From NCBI GenBank assembly GCA_017405345.1, contig JAFRAP010000048.1:1-43631 (forward strand): 43,631 bases of DNA, written 5' to 3'. Shown here piece after piece: positions 24,604 through 32,360 of the stretch. The notes under the pieces were generated by a model. That model did no database searches and was not told where the DNA came from. It was given only the letters and a program-made list of their open reading frames with translations. Both the position numbers and the translations under genes were made by a program. The stretch is from Candidatus Saccharimonadota bacterium. Its GTDB lineage: Bacteria; Patescibacteriota; Saccharimonadia; Saccharimonadales; Saccharimonadaceae. Positions within the stretch are counted from its first letter, which is position 1; each line of letters opens with the position of its first letter.

Positions 24604-25830
24604 CTAGAATTTTTTGAATAACTTTTTTATAAAACCACCCTTGGCTCCTGCTTTCTTAGTCTTGTGTCCTGACTTTCCTTGTACAGCCGCTTCGCCGTCT
24701 TGTACGGCAAACAGCGCCAGCCCCACCGCCGCGGCATAATTTGGTTTACAAATTGTATCAGACACTCCGCCTAATTTACTCGGCGCACCAATCTTCACTG
24801 CCGTTTCTAGTGCCTCTTTAGCAAATACCTCTATATCACGCATCTTTGCACCACCACCCACCAGCACTATCCCCTCTGGTAGCTTACGATCATAGTGTGC
24901 CGCCTTTAGGAGCTTCCGCACTTCTTCGTAAATCTCGCCCAGTCTAGCCTGAACAATATCATTAACCTCGTTTCTTGAAAAGACCATCTCTTCCCGCCCA
25001 CGTTTTACAATAATGTCTTTATCACTATCCTCAAATGCCCCACTCACAAAGCGCAGCTTTATGTCTTCTGCCTCTTCTGTATCAATTTGTAGTACAATGG
25101 CGAAGTCATTAGTCACGTTATTAGACCCCATCGGAATCACTCCTAAGTACTGTAAGTCACCTTCCTCAAACACCGCCACAGACGTCGTTGCAGCACCCAT
25201 GTCAATCAAGGCCACCCCGTTTTCCATCTGCCGTTCAGATAGCACTGCCTTAGCCGCCGCCATCACACTTGGTATTAAGCGAGTCGCCTCTACGTTAGCA
25301 CCACTCGCTGCCTTCTTCAAGTTAGCACAGTTTGGAGTCAATGCAGAGATAACGTTCGCCTTTATCTCTAGACGTGCACCAGTCATACCAATCGGGTCTT
25401 TAATCCCCGTCTGACCATCCAGCGCATACTCCAGTGGTAGCACCATCAGCACATCTCTATTAGGCGGAATCCGCCCCGTTACTGCAGAATCTTCCACTCG
25501 GTCTAAGTCACTGTTGTTTATCTCGTGGTTATCTGCCCCCACCGCAATCATACCATTAGTCTTTGCGCTCATCACACTAGAGCCATTAATAGAAATATAC
25601 GCGGAATTCACCTCATAGCCGCTCATCCGCTCCACTTCAGCCAACATCTTATCAATCGCCTCAGCTGGGCCGGCCAAATTCGCCACCACTCCTTTACGCA
25701 TACCAGCATTTGGTGCTTCACCAAATCCTACTACACTCGCTGCCCCCTCATCATCAACTGATAGCACTACCGCACGCACGTTTTCCGTACCCACGTCTAA
25801 TCCTACTGCATAATGTGAAACTTCACTCAT
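24604..25830 (-). CDS. ftsA: cell division protein FtsA
   Basis: An actin-like ATPase of 408 residues that tethers FtsZ to the membrane. HYAVGLDVGTENVRAVV (phosphate 1), LIDMGAATTSVAVF (phosphate 2) and IVLVGGGAKMRD (adenosine) are clear. The C-terminus ends in a lysine- and phenylalanine-rich amphipathic stretch (GGFIKKLFKKF) that should bind the membrane. Start ATG 25830 lies exactly 6 nt after a TATAAT. It leads the ftsA-ftsZ-nrdR operon. Confidence 0.95.
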   Translation of the reverse strand: MSEVSHYAVGLDVGTENVRAVVLSVDDEGAASVVGFGEAPNAGMRKGVVANLAGPAEAIDKMLAEVERMSGYEVNSAYISINGSSVMSAKTNGMIAVGADNHEINNSDLDRVEDSAVTGRIPPNRDVLMVLPLEYALDGQTGIKDPIGMTGARLEIKANVISALTPNCANLKKAASGANVEATRLIPSVMAAAKAVLSERQMENGVALIDMGAATTSVAVFEEGDLQYLGVIPMGSNNVTNDFAIVLQIDTEEAEDIKLRFVSGAFEDSDKDIIVKRGREEMVFSRNEVNDIVQARLGEIYEEVRKLLKAAHYDRKLPEGIVLVGGGAKMRDIEVFAKEALETAVKIGAPSKLGGVSDTICKPNYAAAVGLALFAVQDGEAAVQGKSGHKTKKAGAKGGFIKKLFKKF

Positions 25831-25836
25831 AAGCTC

Positions 25837-25845
25837 ATTATATCA
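25837..25845 (-). promoter_or_regulatory. extended -10 of ftsA
   Basis: Minus-strand TGATATAAT with 6 nt to the ATG, predicting a leaderless mRNA. No -35 match is visible 17 bp upstream. Confidence 0.75.
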
Positions 25846-25917
25846 TAAGAAGAATAAGTAAGGGGGATTTTATCAGCATAATGAGATTTAGACCAGATGA
25901 TAAGTAATGATACGCTG

Positions 25918-25926
25918 TGTTATAAT
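25918..25926 (+). promoter_or_regulatory. extended -10 of map
   Basis: TGTTATAAT with TATAAT at 25921-25926 and 6 nt to the ATG at 25933. It supports that start over the upstream ATG at 25897, and predicts a leaderless mRNA. Confidence 0.75.
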
Positions 25927-25932
25927 GACAAT

Positions 25933-26688
25933 ATGGATTTAGAAAAAATCACTGCCATGCGCGCCGGCGGCAAAATCCTCGGCCAACTTTTAGCAGACCT
26001 AAAAAATCACGTCAAACCTGGCATGTCTGAGAAAGAAATTGACGCTTGGGTACGCGAACAAATCATTGCTCGTGGTGCTGGCGTCGCCTATGATTTATTA
26101 GATGATGATTTCCCTGGCGCCATCTGCATCTCTACCAATGACGAGTTAGTCCATGGTGCTCCTTCCGACTATATCCTAGAAGAGGGGGATAAAGTCTCCT
26201 TTGACCTCGTCATCACCTATCAGGGCTACTGCACCGACGCCGCCTTCACCATGCTCGTTGGCAAGGGTTCTCCTGCCGTAAAGAACATGATTCACGCCAC
26301 AGAGCAGTCACTCTGGGCTGGTATTCATGAGGTTGCTCCGGGTAAACATCTCGGCGACATCGGCGCTGCCGTAGAAGCCATTCTCACTAAAAACCATCTC
26401 GGCATTATTGATAATTACGTTGGCCATTTCATCGGCAAGGAAATGCACATGCGTCCAGATGTTCCTAACTTTGGCACTCGCGGCACTGGCTATATCCTAA
26501 AGCCCGGCGACACCCTCTGTATTGAACCTATGTCTTCTCTCGGCAAGCCTAAAAATCACGTTGATAAAAATGACGGCTGGAGTGTCCTCTTAAAAGACGG
26601 TTCCATTGGCTGCCACTGCGAACACACCGTACTCGTCACAGAAACTGGCTATGAAGTTCTCACGCTCCCTAATTGCCCGGAGCACTAG
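25933..26688 (+). CDS. map: methionine aminopeptidase, type I
   Basis: It removes the initiator methionine from nascent proteins. The 251-residue enzyme has the metal ligands of the family: D in SFDLVITYQGYCTDAAF (two aspartates), H in YVGHFIGKEMH, E in LCIEPM and the final E in HCEHTVLVTE. The start at 25933 is set by the promoter. In many bacteria map follows secY and adk in the spc operon; here it is a single gene. It converges with adk, and the two coding ends overlap by 20 bp. Confidence 0.95.
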   Translation: MDLEKITAMRAGGKILGQLLADLKNHVKPGMSEKEIDAWVREQIIARGAGVAYDLLDDDFPGAICISTNDELVHGAPSDYILEEGDKVSFDLVITYQGYCTDAAFTMLVGKGSPAVKNMIHATEQSLWAGIHEVAPGKHLGDIGAAVEAILTKNHLGIIDNYVGHFIGKEMHMRPDVPNFGTRGTGYILKPGDTLCIEPMSSLGKPKNHVDKNDGWSVLLKDGSIGCHCEHTVLVTETGYEVLTLPNCPEH

Positions 26689-27268
26689 GAGTATTAGGAG
26701 TGCTAGAAGCATCAGCAGCCCCCTCAGCCGAAGCACTCACCGCAGCCTTCAGTGCAGCTAGTACTCTCTCTTGCACACGAGCAAATACTTCATCCATCGT
26801 CCCCATTCCATCAATCGGCTCCACTTTTATACCGTATCCCGCTAAAAAGGCTAGGATTTCACCCTTAGTTTGGCTATACATCTGGTAACGTTCCGCAATA
26901 ATCTCCGGTGTATCCTGCTCTCTCCCTCGTGCTTCTAGCCGCACCACTGCCTCTTCTAGAGGAATCTCCATCTCTAGGATTAAATCAATCCTCACTCCCC
27001 TGTCCACCATGATCTTTGCCTGTTTCAACGTTCGCGGAAATCCGTCAATAATGGCATTTGGCACGCTTTCCACTCTAGGCAATACCAACTCTGCCACCAT
27101 CCCGTCATCAAACAGCTCTGCCGTCTTTAATTTTTCTATTACCCAAGGCTCCTTACTCTCACGCAGTAATTCCCCAGATGACACCCATGGCCACCCCAGC
27201 GTCTCCGCTAGACGCTTACCCGCAGTACTCTTACCAGTGCCCGGCCCCCCTAAAAATAGTATTCTCAT
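26669..27268 (-). CDS. adk: adenylate kinase
   Basis: It converts ATP + AMP to 2 ADP. The 199-residue protein has the P-loop GGPGTGKST, the AMP-site ELLRES segment, the DGFPRTLKQA motif and R-rich LID residues (EARGREQDTPE). The LID is short and has no zinc cysteines. The last 25 residues are a Ser/Ala/Pro tail, and its coding end overlaps map on the other strand. ATG 27268 is 6 nt after a TATACT -10, predicting a leaderless mRNA. Confidence 0.93.
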   Translation of the reverse strand: MRILFLGGPGTGKSTAGKRLAETLGWPWVSSGELLRESKEPWVIEKLKTAELFDDGMVAELVLPRVESVPNAIIDGFPRTLKQAKIMVDRGVRIDLILEMEIPLEEAVVRLEARGREQDTPEIIAERYQMYSQTKGEILAFLAGYGIKVEPIDGMGTMDEVFARVQERVLAALKAAVSASAEGAADASSTPNTPSAPGN

Positions 27269-27274
27269 ATCTCT

Positions 27275-27283
27275 AGTATACCA
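27275..27283 (-). promoter_or_regulatory. extended -10 of adk
   Basis: Minus-strand TGGTATACT, 6 nt before the adk ATG. Its upstream side abuts the T tract of the rpsU terminator. Confidence 0.7.
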
Positions 27284-27309
27284 AAAATCCCACCTGGCGG
27301 TGGGATTTT
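27284..27309 (-). terminator. terminator of rpsU
   Basis: AAAATCCCACC pairs perfectly with GGTGGGATTTT across a four-base loop and is followed by T residues on the minus strand. It begins one base after the rpsU stop codon and separates rpsU from the adk promoter. Confidence 0.85.
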
Positions 27310-27310
27310 C

Positions 27311-27529
27311 TTACTTTAGACCTAACTTTATTCGCTCAACTTTCTCTGCTCTGCGAATCTCGCGCAAAATTGCCTTCTTGCGACGCTCACGCTTAGAAAT
27401 CGGCTTAGAAAAACGCATTTGTGCCTTTGCTAACGGCATCACTCCGCTCTGCAAAACCTTCCGGTTAAACCGGCGAATCACGTTCTCACTTGCTTCAGAC
27501 TGGTCTTTTCTTGTAACTTTAATTGCCAT
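27311..27529 (-). CDS. rpsU: 30S ribosomal protein S21
   Basis: bS21, 72 residues, a basic protein near the anti-Shine-Dalgarno end of 16S rRNA that helps initiation. NVIRRFNRKVLQSGVM and KPISKRERRKKAI match the family. It is monocistronic: an extended -10 lies 9 nt before the ATG and a strong terminator sits directly after the stop. Confidence 0.92.
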   Translation of the reverse strand: MAIKVTRKDQSEASENVIRRFNRKVLQSGVMPLAKAQMRFSKPISKRERRKKAILREIRRAEKVERIKLGLK

Positions 27530-27538
27530 ATTACGCCC

Positions 27539-27547
27539 ATTATACCA
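27539..27547 (-). promoter_or_regulatory. extended -10 of rpsU
   Basis: Minus-strand TGGTATAAT, with 9 nt between TATAAT and the ATG, so a leader of about 2-3 nt. Confidence 0.7.
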
Positions 27548-27570
27548 GATTACCCCAAGATAAGCAACCC

Positions 27571-28557
27571 CTAAATCCCTCTCGGTGGCTCTCCCTCACT
27601 TTTCTCTAGCAGCTTCTTAGACTTAATCTCATACCTTCGCCCATTTACTGGTGACACATAATAATCCTCGTTTAAGAGGTTCACAAACATTGTCAAATCC
27701 TTATCATCCATAATGATAATAGAGCCGTCATCATCCGTCATTAGCTCCAGCTGCATCTCGTCTGCATAATCAATCAGAGCATCCTGTGCCATCTCCTCGG
27801 CAATTTCCATCGCCTGCAGCTTTTTAATTAGCGGCTTGCGGTCTTGCAATAGCGCATTTAAAGTTAGTCCCTCCGCAAAGGATAGCTTATACTTCTCTTC
27901 CAATTCCTTTGCCTTTGCCTCAGCGATCACTTGTGTCTTATAGTCATACTGGAATAAACTTTCAAATTTAGACTGATTAAAGATTACTACATTTTCATCC
28001 ACAATCGCCACTTGGTTATCTTCTGGCATGTGCACAGCCACCTCTGCCGAAAATGGCTCAAAGCTTTCTCCATTCAGCTCCCAAGAGGTTGCTCCCTTCA
28101 GTGCCGCCGATGCCGCAATACCTTTAGCAATGTAAAATACCTTCGTTCCAGACTCTCCTCCCGGATAGGAAAACTTTGCAATAATCCCCTTCACCTTCTT
28201 AAACTCATACTCATTATCAGAAAAGTAGTCAATATCTTTGTACTCGTGCTCAATTAGGTGCAGCAAGGTCTCTGCTCGCCCCACGTTGGCCAAATCTGTC
28301 CGATAAATTACTCTTTCCTCACCATCAGATTTTTCGTATTCACGGCATTCCAGGCCCTTATCCGCTTCTTTTATAATGAAGGAGATCGCCTCATTCATGA
28401 ACATCGCCTTCACCGAGTTAGTCAGCTTATCAGAGTAGCGTACCTTAAATGGTGTGTAATTTTTGTTGAACAAAAATAGTTCACAAGACACATTATTTTT
28501 AATTTCATCCACCTCATTCGCCCATAAAAAGACGTCAAATTTTTCGGCTTCCGCCAT
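27571..28557 (-). CDS. DUF4868 (KwaB-like) protein
   Basis: The 328-residue soluble protein has the layout I associate with DUF4868, the family of KwaB from the Kiwa anti-phage system. There is a variable N-terminal half, then a barrel-like region with KVFYIAKGI and VAIVDENVVIFNQSKFESLFQYD, helices, and an end reading DLTMFVNLLNEDYYVSPVNGRRYE before a lysine-rich tail. KwaB binds DNA and acts with the membrane protein KwaA; no KwaA is present here. The gene lies 21 nt after the CYTH-like gene with a consensus AAGGAGGT, so the two form an operon. The family call is from memory and moderate. Confidence 0.55.
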   Translation of the reverse strand: MAEAEKFDVFLWANEVDEIKNNVSCELFLFNKNYTPFKVRYSDKLTNSVKAMFMNEAISFIIKEADKGLECREYEKSDGEERVIYRTDLANVGRAETLLHLIEHEYKDIDYFSDNEYEFKKVKGIIAKFSYPGGESGTKVFYIAKGIAASAALKGATSWELNGESFEPFSAEVAVHMPEDNQVAIVDENVVIFNQSKFESLFQYDYKTQVIAEAKAKELEEKYKLSFAEGLTLNALLQDRKPLIKKLQAMEIAEEMAQDALIDYADEMQLELMTDDDGSIIIMDDKDLTMFVNLLNEDYYVSPVNGRRYEIKSKKLLEKSEGEPPRGI

Positions 28558-28578
28558 GTTACCTCCTTAATTTTTAAA

Positions 28579-29121
28579 CTATCTCAATTCTGCGTAAGCA
28601 TCTCTCACCAGGGTGGATTTATCCTGTCCTAGCACCTTAAAGGTTCGCTCCAGATCTTCCATCACATCGCTCACCTTATCCTTCTCCTCGTCTAAGTCTG
28701 CCTCTAGCTTGGCAAAATATCCGTCCATTCCCTCAATCTTATCCAGGTACATTACCGTTCCCTCACTCATCACGATCTCGCGCCGCTGATAGCTAATCTC
28801 TGCCTGTGGCTTAAAGCCCAGCTGCATAATGATATTAGCGGCCTCAGCGTAATTCTCCACTACGGTACGGTTCATAATGTCCACTCCACTATCTTCTACG
28901 TGGCGGCGCAAAATCATCACGTATTTTGCCGGCTTATCCACCGCTCGCATCTCTGTGCGTAAGATTAGCCGCGGATAACTGCTGTGACGCTGATAATTCC
29001 GCGGAACATACACGCGATCGTGCAGCCAATACACTGGCCCAAAGTTCATTTCAATCTCATTCAGCTTCCGCTCAAACTCCTGCGGACTCTTCAGCTTGCA
29101 CTTCACAATTACGCGTTTCAT
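28579..29121 (-). CDS. CYTH-like protein (CyaB/ThTPase fold), signature degenerate
   Basis: The 180-residue protein resembles the CYTH triphosphate tunnel fold. It starts with a strand and a PQEFERKLNEI-type helix, then arginine-rich strands (RLILRTEMR, YVMILRRH), then an NYAEAANIIMQLGFKPQAEISYQRR segment shown in part and a C-terminal LDKIEGMDGYFAKLEADL element. The ExExK signature at the N-terminus is replaced by Arg and Ile at the glutamates, so adenylate cyclase or triphosphatase activity is doubtful. Nucleotide or polyphosphate sensing is possible. It is the first gene of a two-gene unit with a DUF4868 gene. Confidence 0.6.
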   Translation of the reverse strand: MKRVIVKCKLKSPQEFERKLNEIEMNFGPVYWLHDRVYVPRNYQRHSSYPRLILRTEMRAVDKPAKYVMILRRHVEDSGVDIMNRTVVENYAEAANIIMQLGFKPQAEISYQRREIVMSEGTVMYLDKIEGMDGYFAKLEADLDEEKDKVSDVMEDLERTFKVLGQDKSTLVRDAYAELR

Positions 29122-29128
29122 TCCCCTT

Positions 29129-29137
29129 ATTATACCA
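29129..29137 (-). promoter_or_regulatory. extended -10 of the CYTH/DUF4868 operon
   Basis: Minus-strand TGGTATAAT with 7 nt to the ATG. It separates this two-gene unit from rnhA upstream. Confidence 0.7.
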
Positions 29138-29160
29138 CACTCACCCCAGTTTCACAAGGC

Positions 29161-29598
29161 TCACGCGTGAATCTGCCCTCGCCTGGCTCTCTTTGCCCAT
29201 TCGTCCGCCGCCTCATTCAGTGCCGTCCCCACGTGCCCTCGCGTCCACTCTAGCCGCACATTCCCATGCATATACAGTTTATACGCCTCTTTTACCAAAT
29301 CCAGATTTTTTATTTCCCCACCTTTTTTCTTCCAGCCGCTCTGCTGCCAAGCTGGAGCCCACTTAGTCAATACATTTATCCAAAACTCCGAGTCAGTGTT
29401 TATCACGCATTCTTCCCCATCTGCATACTTCATCGCGGCAATCAGCGCCTTCCCTTCCATCCGGATATTACTAGATTGCTCCTCCTGCCCCCACGCCACC
29501 GGCTTATAAGTTCGCCGCTCGGCGTATTCTTCTAACACCGCAAATCCTCCCGGCCCCGGATTAGGATGCGCACTCCCATCTGTCCATAAAACTTTCAT
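29161..29598 (-). CDS. rnhA: ribonuclease HI
   Basis: It degrades RNA in RNA-DNA hybrids. The 145-residue protein carries the catalytic set: D in WTDGSAHPNPGPGG, E in RMEGKALIAA, D in NTDSEFWI and the terminal GHVGTALNEAADEWA with His and Asp. ATG 29598 (MKVLWTDGSA) is chosen because TATAAT ends 6 nt upstream; the ATG at 29613 lies inside the promoter. The protein has no N-terminal hybrid-binding domain. Confidence 0.93.
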   Translation of the reverse strand: MKVLWTDGSAHPNPGPGGFAVLEEYAERRTYKPVAWGQEEQSSNIRMEGKALIAAMKYADGEECVINTDSEFWINVLTKWAPAWQQSGWKKKGGEIKNLDLVKEAYKLYMHGNVRLEWTRGHVGTALNEAADEWAKRARRGQIHA

Positions 29599-29604
29599 AA
29601 TTTT

Positions 29605-29610
29605 ATTATA
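29605..29610 (-). promoter_or_regulatory. -10 of rnhA
   Basis: Consensus TATAAT on the minus strand, 6 nt before the ATG, predicting a leaderless mRNA. Upstream bases give TTG directly next to the hexamer, so the TGn extension is imperfect. Confidence 0.65.
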
Positions 29611-29635
29611 CAATAACTTTATTCGCTATTGTCTT

Positions 29636-30027
29636 TTATCGCGCCACACAACGGACAGTTATGCCGTAGCCCTTATAGTTTCCCATGGCTCGCCAGATGT
29701 AGCGCCCTGAAGGCTGCCATATGCATCAGCAGTACCCGTACCTACTCCACCTGGGAAGTAAATATTGCCTGGGTTCATGCTCCTGGCTACATCTCCACCA
29801 TCTTGTGCCCATACTACACCGTCTGTAGTCTGGGTATTATTCTGTGGTGTCCAAGTACGGCCAGCAGTTAAGTCTGAGGTGGTAGAGTTTAGAGCGGTAG
29901 CGGTGGAGAGGGTGAGGTTTAAGTTCTGAGCCATCCAGCAGTTGCCATCTGCGAGTTTTCTTACTAAATAGGTATTACCATCTCGTACGTCTGTGAGAGT
30001 ATTCTCTGGTACGGTAGTGTTTCTTTG
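29636..30027 (-). pseudogene. FISUMP-domain surface protein remnant
   Basis: The minus strand encodes the C-terminal part of a Fibrobacter succinogenes major paralogous (FISUMP) domain: DGNTYLVRKLADGNCWMAQN and a later MNPGNIYFPGG stretch. The reading frame is open upstream only to a TAG at 30028-30030, with no plausible start for the missing N-terminus. Near 29675 the frame breaks: the first frame stops at 29659, while the next frame reads GYGITVRCVAR and stops at 29636, which is the normal family ending. It is therefore a truncated and frameshifted relic. The relA promoter lies over its upstream end. Confidence 0.75.
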
Positions 30028-30034
30028 CTATAAT
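30026..30034 (+). promoter_or_regulatory. extended -10 of relA/spoT
   Basis: TGCTATAAT with 8 nt to the ATG at 30043, so a leader of one or two bases at most. It overlaps the 5' limit of the FISUMP relic on the other strand. Confidence 0.7.
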
Positions 30035-30042
30035 ATAAATAT

Positions 30043-31512
30043 ATGTCTAAATCCGCTAAAAAGCCCGGCCCTAACTTACAGCACGCTATTGATTTTGCCA
30101 CCAACGCCCACCAGGGCCAAAAGCGCCAATCCGGCGACGATTACATCTCCCACCCTCTTGCAGTCATGCAAATTCTAGAAGATTGGCGCATGGATGACGA
30201 TACCATCGTGGCCGGTGTTCTACACGACGTTCTAGAAGACACCCCCATCACTCTAGACGATTTAAAGACCGAATTTGGTGAATCCGTAGCCTTCCTAGTA
30301 GATGGCGTCACTAAGCTCGGCCGCACTCGTTCTGGCATGCGCGATTTAGACACTTACCTTCCCAGCACCAAGGATAACCTATTACGGCTACTAGTTGCCA
30401 CCGGTACCGACATCCGTGTCCTCATCATCAAGCTAGCAGACCGTCTGCATAATCTCCGCACTCTCTCTGCTTTGCCTCCAGACAAGCAAAAAAAGATTGC
30501 CAAAGAGTCCCTGGAGATTTTTGCACCCCTGGCAGACCGTCTTAATATGGGGCGCCTGCGCGTAGAGATGTCCGATATTGCCTTTTCTTACGTTAACCCA
30601 AAGCGCTACCAAGAACTCAGTAATCTCATTGATAAATACAATCAATCCGCCGAAAAATCCATGAAGAAGGTAGAAAAAGAAGTAGCAGAATTACTCGGTC
30701 GTGAAAAAATTAAGTTTTATATCACCGGCCGCATTAAATCCGTCTATTCTCTCCATAAAAAACTCCTTAAGCACTCCGGAAACATGGGAGAGATTTACGA
30801 TCTCACCGCCCTGCGCGTCATCGTAGACGACATCACCGATTGCTATCTTGCCCTCGGCCTAATTCACTCGCTTTACACCCCCATGTCTGGCCGCATTAAA
30901 GATTATATTGCCGTTCCCAAGCAAAACGGCTATCAATCTATCCACACCACTGTTATTACCCCAGACAAGCGCATCGTAGAGTTTCAGATCCGCACGCGTG
31001 AAATGCACGAGTACGCCGAGCGCGGTTTAGCCGCCAGCTTCTATTATAACGAGCAAAAACTCACAGAAAATTACCGCACCGGCAAGATTCAACACCTGCC
31101 CACTTCCCTACTTTGGATTACCGAGCTTCAGTCCACCGCTGCTAAGCTTCGCGCCGGCAAAAAAGTTGACTTAAAAAAGCTCAAATTAAATTTGTTCGCC
31201 GACAAAATCTTTGTTTACACCCCCAAGGGAGACATCATAGACTTGCCCAAAGGCTCTCTACCTCTAGATTTCGCTTACCGCCTTCACTCTGAGATTGGTG
31301 GCCACGTTGCCGGCGTAAAAATTAACGGCAAGATGTCCAGCCTGAACAAAAAACTAGAACACGGTGACGTAGTAGAAATTCTCACCTCTAAGAAACAGAC
31401 CGCCAAAGCTTCCTGGCTAGATAAGGTCATCACCCCTCACGCTCGCGGCAAGTTAAAGAGTCAGCTCGCTAAGCTCCCCCAAAAAATCATCAAGCCCCCC
31501 AAGAAAAAATAA
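30043..31512 (+). CDS. relA: bifunctional (p)ppGpp synthetase/hydrolase, no ACT domain
   Basis: A RelA/SpoT-type alarmone enzyme of 489 residues. The N-terminal HD hydrolase is probably active (ISHPLAV, VLHDVLEDTP). The synthetase domain has TALRVIVDD and GRIKDYIAVPKQNGYQSIH. A TGS domain follows (IFVYTPKGDIIDLPKGS, then LEHGDVVEILTS). The protein stops soon after TGS, so the zinc-finger and ACT domains of 700-750-residue long RelA/SpoT proteins are missing and ribosome sensing may differ. Only 2 nt separate its stop from the convergent parB stop. Confidence 0.92.
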   Translation: MSKSAKKPGPNLQHAIDFATNAHQGQKRQSGDDYISHPLAVMQILEDWRMDDDTIVAGVLHDVLEDTPITLDDLKTEFGESVAFLVDGVTKLGRTRSGMRDLDTYLPSTKDNLLRLLVATGTDIRVLIIKLADRLHNLRTLSALPPDKQKKIAKESLEIFAPLADRLNMGRLRVEMSDIAFSYVNPKRYQELSNLIDKYNQSAEKSMKKVEKEVAELLGREKIKFYITGRIKSVYSLHKKLLKHSGNMGEIYDLTALRVIVDDITDCYLALGLIHSLYTPMSGRIKDYIAVPKQNGYQSIHTTVITPDKRIVEFQIRTREMHEYAERGLAASFYYNEQKLTENYRTGKIQHLPTSLLWITELQSTAAKLRAGKKVDLKKLKLNLFADKIFVYTPKGDIIDLPKGSLPLDFAYRLHSEIGGHVAGVKINGKMSSLNKKLEHGDVVEILTSKKQTAKASWLDKVITPHARGKLKSQLAKLPQKIIKPPKKK

Positions 31513-31514
31513 TC

Positions 31515-32360
31515 CTAGCCCCCCAGCTGCTCTAATAGCTCCTTCAAGATCTGCTCATTCTTACAGGCAAATGTTACACTCCGCCCGTGCACCCGCACTT
31601 TTGCGCCGTATTTCTCAGACAGCTTATCCTCTTGACGAGTCCAAGTGCTATCTTTCACCACTTTAGCCGAGCTTTTCTTCTTGTGCTCTGCTACATAGCG
31701 CTCCACCTGCCGCGCCGTCCAATCGTTCTCTATAATTTTTGGTAAAATTTCCTCCGCCAGCTCTGGCTCCACTGCCACCAGTGGCCGCATCACCCCCTCT
31801 CTTAAGCCATGCTCTACCATTGCCTTCTTCACTTTTTCTGGCAGCTTCAGCAATCTCAGCGTATTTACCACGCTAGACTTACTCTTCCCTACTCGCGTAG
31901 CAATTTCTTCTTCAGACAGATTAAATTGTGTACCCAATTTTGCGTAGGCTGTGGCCAGTTCAATCGGGTTTAAGTCTTCCCGTTGGGCGTTTTCAATGAT
32001 AGAAAGCTCCAGTCGGTTCTGTGCATCCAGTGTCCGTACAATAGCTGGTATGGCGGTGAGTTTTGCCAGTTTAGCCGCTCGCCACCTGCGTTCACCCGCC
32101 ACAATCTTATATTTATTCTCTTCTCGCACCACTACAATCGGCTGCAATACCCCGTGCTCCCGAATAGAGTCCGCTAGGGCCGTCAGGCTCTCCTTACTGA
32201 AATCTTTGCGCGGCTGCCCCTCATCTCGCACTATTTCTGTTAGTTCCAATTCTTGGAGCGAGCTAGTCTTTGCGTCTTCTGCCGCAGTCAGGTCAAACTC
32301 TTCTTCCACCATCTCCGTCGGGATTAAACTCTCAAACCCTCTCCCCAGTCCTCTTGTCAT
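31515..32360 (-). CDS. parB: chromosome partitioning protein ParB
   Basis: A CTP-dependent parS-binding clamp protein of 281 residues. MTRGLGRGFESLIP is the ParA-interacting start. GERRWRAAKLAKL is the nucleotide-binding motif, ENAQREDLNPIE follows, and KSKSSVVNTLRLLKLP is the helix-turn-helix. It overlaps the parA stop as TAATG. No consensus parS palindrome (TGTTTCACGTGAAACA) was seen in the window. Confidence 0.95.
   Translation of the reverse strand: MTRGLGRGFESLIPTEMVEEEFDLTAAEDAKTSSLQELELTEIVRDEGQPRKDFSKESLTALADSIREHGVLQPIVVVREENKYKIVAGERRWRAAKLAKLTAIPAIVRTLDAQNRLELSIIENAQREDLNPIELATAYAKLGTQFNLSEEEIATRVGKSKSSVVNTLRLLKLPEKVKKAMVEHGLREGVMRPLVAVEPELAEEILPKIIENDWTARQVERYVAEHKKKSSAKVVKDSTWTRQEDKLSEKYGAKVRVHGRSVTFACKNEQILKELLEQLGG

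Noticed and set aside
29161-29598. rnhA as third member of the CYTH/DUF4868 unit
   Set aside because: A separate extended -10 lies between rnhA and the CYTH gene, and RNase HI is a common housekeeping gene.
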